12,363 nt of DNA. It comes from Limisphaerales bacterium. GTDB taxonomy: Bacteria; Verrucomicrobiota; Verrucomicrobiia; Limisphaerales; UBA11358. Every line of letters starts with the position of its first letter. The stretch's first letter is position 1. Positions 1 to 5,242 of the stretch are shown piece by piece. Position numbers and translations under genes: made by a program. Location: assembly GCA_003455565.1 (NCBI GenBank), contig DMQW01000466.1, positions 1-12,363 on the forward strand, given 5' to 3'. A model generated the notes under the pieces. It did not search any database. It was not told the origin of the DNA and saw only the letters and a program-made list of their open reading frames with translations.

Positions 1-36
1 GATAAAGCCCGCGCCGCCGGTGACTAGAATTCTCAT
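1..36 (-). CDS. Rossmann-fold NAD-dependent epimerase/dehydratase, 5' end only (probably GalE-like)
   Basis: Only the first 12 codons lie in the window; the gene runs off the left edge. They read MRILVTGGAGFI, the start of an extended short-chain dehydrogenase: a beta strand followed by the GxxGxxG dinucleotide-binding loop with the typical GGAGFI wording of GalE, RfbB and related sugar-nucleotide epimerases/dehydratases. The start codon comes one base after the stop of the NahK-like kinase, and a GGAG sits 10 bases upstream inside the tail of that gene, so the two are probably translationally coupled. A UDP-hexose or UDP-HexNAc 4-epimerase would suit the neighbouring 1-kinase and nucleotidyltransferase. 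The substrate cannot be told from 12 residues; dTDP-glucose dehydratase or another SDR is possible. Confidence 0.75.
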   Translation of the reverse strand, partial: MRILVTGGAGFI

Positions 37-37
37 T

Positions 38-1123
38 TCATATGGTCTCCACCAGTTTATTCATGGCCGCTTCCTGCTGCTCGATGGACTCGACCAGTTT
101 GAACTGCGTGCGGCAGCGGTCGAGATTGTGGCCTTTGCGGTGAACCTTGAAATAAGAGTCGCCCGCCAGGTAATCCGTAAGAAAGCGCATGCCGATTTCA
201 AATGTGATGAGCTTGCCGGAGAACGGCAATAACTTTTTCTCCGCCGGCGTCAGAAAATCTGCCGCCGAACTCAAGTAGCCGCGCGCCAGCGCCTCGAACA
301 TCGGGAACTGCATCGTCACCTTCGACAAATCGCGCTCGTCCTCCTTCGCAGGGCTGGTCGTGGTGCGCACCATGTCGCCAAAATCATAAAGCGCCAGACC
401 GGGCATCACGGTGTCCAGATCGATCACGCAGATGCCCTCGCCCGTCGCGTCGTCGAGCAGCACGTTGTTGAACTTGGTGTCGTTGTGCGTGACGCGTTCC
501 GGCAGTTTTGCGTCGAGCAGCACGCTGCAAATCGCCTTGTGGCGCAGGGCGAATTCAATTTCCGGCCGGGCCAGCTTCGCGCGGTGAACGGCGTCGGCGG
601 CAATCGCCCTCTCCAGCGTGGCGAACCGTTTCGGCGTATGGTGAAAATCAGGAATCGTGTCGTTCAGACGCGGTGCAGGCAGGTCGGCCAGCATTTTTTG
701 AAACCGGCCAAAAGCCTTGGCCGCCGACAGCGCCTGCGCCGGACTTTCCACCGCGTCGTAACCGCGTGCGGCCTCGATGAAAATATAGACGCGCCAGTAA
801 TTGCCCGCGTCGTCGCGGTAAAACGCCGCGCCGGAATGCGTCGGGATGAGCGTCAGCACGCGCCGGCTGGCATCAGGCTTGCCGGCCACCTTGCCGCCGA
901 GATGCGCTGTTACGCGTTGGATGTTTTCCATGAGCGCCACCGGGTTTTTGAAAACGGCGTGGTTGATGCGCTGAAAAACGTAGCGGACGCGGGTGCCGCC
1001 CTGATTGAAGACGGCGCAATACGTGTCATTGATGTGCCCGCTGCCGTAAGGCGCGGCCTCAAGAAATTCGCCGGGGATTTCGAAATGTAACGCAATGGCG
1101 CGAAGGTTTTGTTTCAAGTTCAT
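38..1123 (-). CDS. nahK: NahK-like N-acetylhexosamine 1-kinase (aminoglycoside phosphotransferase fold)
   Basis: A 361-residue cytoplasmic kinase of the APH/choline-kinase fold, close in length to Bifidobacterium longum NahK (about 359 aa). The N-terminal PYGSGHINDTY (residues 25-35) fills the nucleotide-loop region. THNDTKFNN (212-220) is the catalytic loop, with D215 as the expected base. VIDLDTVMPG (233-242) holds the metal-binding DxD (D235, D237), followed by YDFGDMVR. NahK phosphorylates GlcNAc or GalNAc at O1 using ATP, giving HexNAc-1-phosphate for nucleotide activation. The start overlaps the stop of the upstream nucleotidyltransferase by ATGA, and the epimerase follows after one base, so all three look translationally coupled. 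The same fold includes AmgK, the MurNAc/GlcNAc anomeric kinase, and homoserine kinase-like proteins; the exact sugar is inferred from motifs and context. Confidence 0.85.
   Translation of the reverse strand: MNLKQNLRAIALHFEIPGEFLEAAPYGSGHINDTYCAVFNQGGTRVRYVFQRINHAVFKNPVALMENIQRVTAHLGGKVAGKPDASRRVLTLIPTHSGAAFYRDDAGNYWRVYIFIEAARGYDAVESPAQALSAAKAFGRFQKMLADLPAPRLNDTIPDFHHTPKRFATLERAIAADAVHRAKLARPEIEFALRHKAICSVLLDAKLPERVTHNDTKFNNVLLDDATGEGICVIDLDTVMPGLALYDFGDMVRTTTSPAKEDERDLSKVTMQFPMFEALARGYLSSAADFLTPAEKKLLPFSGKLITFEIGMRFLTDYLAGDSYFKVHRKGHNLDRCRTQFKLVESIEQQEAAMNKLVETI
47..50 (-). promoter_or_regulatory. Shine-Dalgarno GGAG for the partial epimerase gene
   Basis: On the minus strand GGAG lies within the last codons of the kinase gene and 10 bases before the ATG at 36. 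It is one of the few recognisable ribosome binding sites in the operon and supports that start for the truncated gene. The spacing is slightly long. Confidence 0.5.
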
Positions 1124-1497
1124 GTCCAGAGCTTTTCAGGATAATCGCCACGGGCGATGAGTTGACGGACACTTTCCACCACGCGCGGACGGTCTTCGCG
1201 GTCAGTGACACCAAACCACGAATCATTTGTGCGCAGCATCTTCACGCGCGCCTGCCGGGCCACGACCAGATCATTGACTGTGCTGGGAATGTAATTTTCA
1301 GATTTCGGTTCACCGCCGCTCTTTTGAAGAAATTCGTGGATTACGAACATGAGTTTGCTGAACCCGGCGCGCAGGGCGTCGTAAGTGGAGTAATCAATGA
1401 TCGTTTCGCCGTTGGGGCCGACGGGGTCGATTTGTTTGAGTCCGCCGTAACGGCTACCCATGCCGGCGGCTAATACAAGCAGTGTTAATTTGTTCAT
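1120..1497 (-). CDS. Internally deleted sugar-phosphate nucleotidyltransferase (remnant)
   Basis: Only 125 residues, where this NTP-transferase family usually has about 300. The first 53 residues are a good N-terminus: LAAGMGSRYGGLKQ (9-22) is the nucleotide-binding loop with its conserved R and K, then GPNGETIIDYSTYDALRAGF. From about residue 54 the sequence jumps to what looks like the family's C-terminus: FLQKSGGEPKSENYIPSTVNDL, then WFGVTDREDRPRVVES and a final GDYPEKLW. The middle, which should carry the sugar-phosphate and second metal site, is missing, yet the frame is kept through the junction near base 1338. The intact enzyme would transfer UMP or a similar nucleotide to HexNAc-1-phosphate from the kinase next door, with which it overlaps by ATGA. 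In this form activity is unlikely. There is no clear Shine-Dalgarno site; the gap to the preceding gene is 16 bases. Confidence 0.85.
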   Translation of the reverse strand: MNKLTLLVLAAGMGSRYGGLKQIDPVGPNGETIIDYSTYDALRAGFSKLMFVIHEFLQKSGGEPKSENYIPSTVNDLVVARQARVKMLRTNDSWFGVTDREDRPRVVESVRQLIARGDYPEKLWT

Positions 1498-1513
1498 ATT
1501 GGTTTCAGAGCCA

Positions 1514-2215
1514 TTACGAAGCTGAAAAAATTAGTTCACCCCATTCCTGTTGACGGTGGAAATCCGCCACTATGTGGGGGGAAGTAGAGGAAACGACCGG
1601 CTCGCCACCGCTGCGGGTATGATCGTAGCGACTGAAGGAAAAATTCCACCGGCTTCCCGCGTTCAGCCTGGCCTGGCTGCAAACTGTATTGACCGGGATA
1701 GCAACATAGACGAACCATTTCTGGTTCTCGGGCTGAACCCACGTCATGGAATGAAACAAGTCCCCCGCGAGAAGAAACTCGTCGAACACATTGGTCGCCC
1801 GAGCTCGGCGCAACGCCTTGGTGTTCGGAATCCGCAATTGCAACCGCTGATTATTTGGCGTGACGTGAAATTCCACATACGCCGTCTGACCGGCTGGTCG
1901 CAGGAACACCTCAAATGTGTCACCCAGTTCCCACATCCGCTGGTTAATCCCGGTAGCGGTGTTGAAAATGTCGCGGTCTGTCAATTCGGCGAACAGTAAC
2001 AACGAATCATTCCGCCAGCCGGTGCGGACATGCCCCGGCGCAAAACCGGGTTCCGCCACCGCACGCCACGCCTGGCCCAGCGCGCAGGGCACCGCCGCCG
2101 CAAACGCTGCGCGCACCGCGTCCAGATCGCGGTCGTCAAATGCCGGCAAGGGCAGACAGCGGATCACTGGCGCCTGACGGGACAATGTGGTTGCGGGTTC
2201 CGGGGTGATGATCAT
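1514..2215 (-). CDS. CBM9-like / DOMON-type carbohydrate-binding protein, apparently cytoplasmic
   Basis: A 233-residue protein resembling the family 9 carbohydrate-binding-like (DOMON-type beta-sandwich) proteins. Family-like stretches are GWRNDSLLLFAELTDRDIFN (66-85), LGDTFEVFLRP (97-107), AYVEFHVTPNNQRLQL (112-127) and RWNFSFSRYDHTR (189-201), then SSTSPH and DFHRQQEWGELIF at the end. The frame is open upstream to an ATG at 2254, but that start would overlap nagB. The ATG at 2215 has AGGA five bases upstream and lies 7 bases after the nagB stop, so it is preferred. No signal peptide or membrane segment is visible, which is unusual because CBM9-like domains are normally on exported proteins. 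A sugar-binding or regulatory role is possible; no catalytic function can be claimed. Confidence 0.75.
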   Translation of the reverse strand: MIITPEPATTLSRQAPVIRCLPLPAFDDRDLDAVRAAFAAAVPCALGQAWRAVAEPGFAPGHVRTGWRNDSLLLFAELTDRDIFNTATGINQRMWELGDTFEVFLRPAGQTAYVEFHVTPNNQRLQLRIPNTKALRRARATNVFDEFLLAGDLFHSMTWVQPENQKWFVYVAIPVNTVCSQARLNAGSRWNFSFSRYDHTRSGGEPVVSSTSPHIVADFHRQQEWGELIFSAS

Positions 2216-2220
2216 GCTTT

Positions 2221-2224
2221 TCCT
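2221..2224 (-). promoter_or_regulatory. Shine-Dalgarno AGGA deciding the start of the CBM9-like gene
   Basis: On the minus strand AGGA overlaps the TAG stop of nagB and is followed by five bases and the ATG at 2215. It favours this start over the in-frame ATG at 2254 and suggests translational coupling to nagB. Confidence 0.6.
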
Positions 2225-2993
2225 AAAGCTGTTGCCACGCGGGCTTGTTGTCATAAACCCAGTGGTAATACTGGGTCAGCTTCAGTTCAGAGGCAGCAGC
2301 TTCATCGAGGCAAACGGTCACGTGCGGATGCTGCTGCAACACGCTCGCCGGATTCATCGCCGTGACGGGACCTTCGACCGCTTCGGCGATGGCGCGGGCT
2401 TTGTTCTTTCCAAACGCCAGCAGCAGGTTCTGCCGCGCCTCCATGATCGTGCCGATGCCCATCGTGATACAATGATGCGGCACCTGCGCTTCGCTGCCGA
2501 AAAACCGCGCGTTGTCCTTGCGCGTCTGCGGCGTCAGCGTCTTGATCCGTGTCCGCGATGCCAGCGACGAGGTCGGCTCGTTAAAGCCGATGTGCCCGTC
2601 CGTGCCAATGCCCAGCACCTGCAAGTCAATCCCGCCCGCCGCGCAAATCTGCTTTTCATACTTCGCGCAAAATTTCGGCACATCCTTCGTCAGCCCGTCG
2701 GGAATGTTCACGTTCCGCTTCGAGATGTTGACGTGCTGGAACAAATTCTCCCACATGAAGCCGTGGTAGGATTGCGGATGCGTGCTCGCCAACCCGACGT
2801 ATTCGTCCAGGTTGAATGTCGTCACCTTGCGCCAGTCCAACTTCATTGCGATCAACTGGCGGTAGAGCAGCAATGGCGTGCTACCGGTCGCCAGGCCCAG
2901 CACTGCGTCCGGCTTCTCGCGCAAGAGGTGCGCGATGATCCGCGCCGCCACGTTCGTCGCAGTCTCGGCTGTGGGTTGAATGATGATTTCCAT
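2223..2993 (-). CDS. nagB: Glucosamine-6-phosphate deaminase
   Basis: A 256-residue cytoplasmic enzyme that converts glucosamine 6-phosphate to fructose 6-phosphate and ammonia, feeding amino sugars into glycolysis. GLATGSTP (33-40) is the phosphate-binding loop. FNLDEYVGL (60-68) carries D63, SYHGFM follows at 75-80, and GIGTDGHIGFNEP (128-140) carries D132, H134 and E139. These match E. coli NagB D72, D141, H143 and E148 with a constant offset of nine, so the active site is complete. The E. coli enzyme has 266 residues; the allosteric tail seems slightly shorter here. It starts three bases after the stop of the PIG-L deacetylase gene, which would supply its substrate. The product assignment is very secure. 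Confidence 0.97.
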   Translation of the reverse strand: MEIIIQPTAETATNVAARIIAHLLREKPDAVLGLATGSTPLLLYRQLIAMKLDWRKVTTFNLDEYVGLASTHPQSYHGFMWENLFQHVNISKRNVNIPDGLTKDVPKFCAKYEKQICAAGGIDLQVLGIGTDGHIGFNEPTSSLASRTRIKTLTPQTRKDNARFFGSEAQVPHHCITMGIGTIMEARQNLLLAFGKNKARAIAEAVEGPVTAMNPASVLQQHPHVTVCLDEAAASELKLTQYYHWVYDNKPAWQQL

Positions 2994-2996
2994 AAC

Positions 2997-3854
2997 TCAG
3001 ATTTTGCCGAGCCGCTTGCACAGTTTCGCTTTCACGTCGGCATTGAACCGGCCAACGAACCCGCAGACGAATTCCAAAATGTCCTTCGTCTCATCCGCCA
3101 CCACCGGCGTCAAATCCATGCCAAAAATGAGCTGGTTGGCCTTGTCCGTGGCGTGCGACTCGAAGAACGTCGAGTTGCCCGCACGGCGGCCGAGCGTGGC
3201 GAGGTCGTAGCGCTTGCCGCCGGCAATTTGCGAATCGAACACGCCGTTGAGCGCCGCCGCCAGGTTGTCGTGACCGCTTACGTCCATCAAAACTTTCTCC
3301 GCGTCCGACAGCCAGTCGAGACTGCGCCAGACCTCGCAGCCGATAACTTTCTTGGGCCGCTGGTCGCGCGGCAGTTCACGCATCGCCAGCAACGCCGCGA
3401 TGACCACGCCGATGTGCGTGTCGTGCTTGTCCGCCGGGTTGTGGGTATAAACCACTTCCGGCCGCGTCGCGACGAGGATTTCCTTCAGGTCGTTTTTCAG
3501 CGTCAGGTCGGTCGGGCTTTTGATCGCGCTGCTGGAATAATCGAGCTGGAACATCACCCCGTATTGGCCGATGGTCGCCGCCGTGTTCTGCTCCGTGCGG
3601 CGCACGCCCATCATCTGCGCGTCGGTGTATTCCTCATACGCACCGGTGCGGGAGCTGCCCGCGCCGTTGGTGCAGGTGACGCCGCCAAACCATTTTGTCT
3701 CGCTGGCGAAACACTCGAGGATGCCGTGGAACGCCATGAACTCCAGATCGTCATGATGCGCGCCAACGCCAAGATGGGTTATTCGCTTGAGCGCCTCGGC
3801 CACCGGTTTTCCGTCTGGCACAAAAATCTGCGCCGTAGATTGATGCAGTTTCAT
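2997..3854 (-). CDS. PIG-L/LmbE-family N-deacetylase, putative GlcNAc or GlcNAc-6-phosphate deacetylase
   Basis: A 285-residue zinc hydrolase of the PIG-L (GlcNAc-PI de-N-acetylase) family. GAHHDDLEFMA (31-41) is the N-terminal motif, with H33 and D36 expected to bind zinc and D35 as the likely general base; the usual proline of HPDD is His here. HNPADKHDTH (138-147) supplies the distal metal histidine and second motif. The upstream frame is open to 3941 but would overlap the kinase gene; the ATG at 3854, four bases after the kinase stop, gives a normal N-terminus. There is no signal peptide, so it acts on an intracellular sugar. Lying between a sugar kinase and nagB, with no nagA in the window, it probably removes acetate from GlcNAc or GlcNAc-6-phosphate. 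The true substrate could instead be a chitobiose or another N-acetyl sugar. Confidence 0.92.
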   Translation of the reverse strand: MKLHQSTAQIFVPDGKPVAEALKRITHLGVGAHHDDLEFMAFHGILECFASETKWFGGVTCTNGAGSSRTGAYEEYTDAQMMGVRRTEQNTAATIGQYGVMFQLDYSSSAIKSPTDLTLKNDLKEILVATRPEVVYTHNPADKHDTHIGVVIAALLAMRELPRDQRPKKVIGCEVWRSLDWLSDAEKVLMDVSGHDNLAAALNGVFDSQIAGGKRYDLATLGRRAGNSTFFESHATDKANQLIFGMDLTPVVADETKDILEFVCGFVGRFNADVKAKLCKRLGKI

Positions 3855-3858
3855 AAAT

Positions 3859-5229
3859 TTATTTTTGGATTTCCGGCAAACTGGCTGCGGCCACCGCCTG
3901 GCCGACGCGACGGGACTTTTCGTCCGGCACATGCAGCGCAATCTTTTTTGCCACCGCCGGGAACTCTTGGTTCAAAACTTCCCGCGCCTTGGCCCGCACA
4001 ATGTCACCACCCGTGCCGGTCATGACACGGCCCAGAATCAGCATGTGCTGAAAATCATAGAAGTCCGCGTAGTGTGGAATCGCGTAGCCAAGATAAACGC
4101 CGATGGTCTCGTAAATTTTCGCGGCACGCGGATCGCCTTTGGCCATGAGCGATTGAACCTCCTTGAGTCGTTCCGGCAGACCCATTTCGGCCGGCAATTC
4201 AATTTTCGCCGCCGGCAAAAGTTTGTTGACCGCCTGCTGCGAAAAATACAGCGCGCCGACGCCGCAATCGCCCGACCATTCATCGGCGGCGGCGGCGGCG
4301 GGATTGTAGTCCACCGGCGCGAACGCCAGCTCACTCAGCCAGCCGGTCATGCACCCGCGCGGATTCAAATAACCAGCGGCTTCGCTGGAACCCATCGCGA
4401 TGCCCAACATGCCATTCGCCTTGAGCGACATCGCGCCGGCCAGCGCGGTCACATCGCCATCGTTGGCGGCTTCCAGCGGCACTTCCCACTCGTCACGAAG
4501 GCGGAGAAATATATTTTTAGCGTCCTGAAATCTTTCCGCCGACACGGCGCGAAAGAGCGACGCGACCATGATCTTGTTGTCCACGATGACGCCCGCCGAG
4601 CTGCCGCCAATCGCGTCCACGCGCGGCAGATGCGCGGCGGCCTTTTTCAAGCCTGAATTGAGGTGCTCGTAGTGATAGTTCGGGTCGGGCTGGTCTTTGG
4701 GGTTCCACGGGAACTCGTCGCTGTATACCACTTCACCATCCTTGACGGCGGCGACTTTGTAATCGCTCGCGCCGAGATCAAACCCGATGCGGCAGCCGTC
4801 GAGATGACCGCCCAGCGCGGCGGCGGATTCGTGTTCGACGGGAACGGAATCTGCACTTGTCACGACGACTTCAAACGGACGTTCATACACCCGGCTCATC
4901 AAATCGGTGTCAAAACTCCGCGCTCCAAATTTGGAATAACCGTGCGCGATGTGCTCGCTGATTTCCGGCGGCCCGCCCATCCAGATCCGCCAGCCGCCGC
5001 GTGCCCAAAGCAGAAACTTCACAAGCCGCTCGACGTAACGCAGCGTCTCCGCGTCCGGCGTGCTTTTGACCACTGTTTCAAAACGCGACAGTAAACCATT
5101 TTCGCGTTCAAGTCCGATGACCAATGGCACCGCTTTGCCGGAAGCTTTCGCAGCCTTGATGTAATGGCGGCTGAACAGCACCGCCGGTTGAAAATCGGGG
5201 TCGAGCGGCGCAGCAATGCATGGTTTCAT
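3859..5229 (-). CDS. Atypical ROK-family sugar kinase with extra N-terminal domain
   Basis: A 456-residue protein. Residues 1 to about 146 form a domain I do not recognise. From 148 the sequence is ROK-like: IGFDLGASDYKVAAV (148-162) is the phosphate-1 loop, EAANDGDVTALAG (253-265) contains the D257 expected to be catalytic (compare NDxNxxAxGE of glucokinases), and GIAMGSSEAAGYL (276-288) sits at the phosphate-2 position. GWLSELAF (296-303) aligns with the ROK GEIGH motif but has Phe in place of the zinc-binding His, and the CxCGxxGC cluster is absent. The frame extends upstream to 5475 inside the GH20 gene; the ATG at 5229, 13 bases after the GH20 stop, is the sensible start, though no Shine-Dalgarno is seen. 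Between exported hexosaminidases and a deacetylase, a GlcNAc or glucosamine kinase is the best guess. Substrate unproven. Confidence 0.82.
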   Translation of the reverse strand: MKPCIAAPLDPDFQPAVLFSRHYIKAAKASGKAVPLVIGLERENGLLSRFETVVKSTPDAETLRYVERLVKFLLWARGGWRIWMGGPPEISEHIAHGYSKFGARSFDTDLMSRVYERPFEVVVTSADSVPVEHESAAALGGHLDGCRIGFDLGASDYKVAAVKDGEVVYSDEFPWNPKDQPDPNYHYEHLNSGLKKAAAHLPRVDAIGGSSAGVIVDNKIMVASLFRAVSAERFQDAKNIFLRLRDEWEVPLEAANDGDVTALAGAMSLKANGMLGIAMGSSEAAGYLNPRGCMTGWLSELAFAPVDYNPAAAAADEWSGDCGVGALYFSQQAVNKLLPAAKIELPAEMGLPERLKEVQSLMAKGDPRAAKIYETIGVYLGYAIPHYADFYDFQHMLILGRVMTGTGGDIVRAKAREVLNQEFPAVAKKIALHVPDEKSRRVGQAVAAASLPEIQK

Positions 5230-5242
5230 CAAAGGATGCGGT

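Noticed and set aside
1120..1497. Interpretation of the short nucleotidyltransferase as a simple frameshifted pseudogene
   Set aside because: Both family termini are in the same frame with no internal stop, so an in-frame internal deletion fits better than a frameshift or a nonsense mutation.
3855..3941. Upstream extension of the deacetylase frame to an ATG at 3941
   Set aside because: It would overlap the end of the kinase gene by about 80 bases and adds a basic peptide with no family counterpart; the ATG at 3854 gives a normal start.
2187..4025. Long open frame of about 612 codons on the plus strand, antisense to nagB, the deacetylase and part of the kinase
   Set aside because: It lies wholly opposite well-supported genes, its product is extremely rich in Arg and His with no recognisable domain, and such frames arise from GC-rich third positions of the opposite strand.
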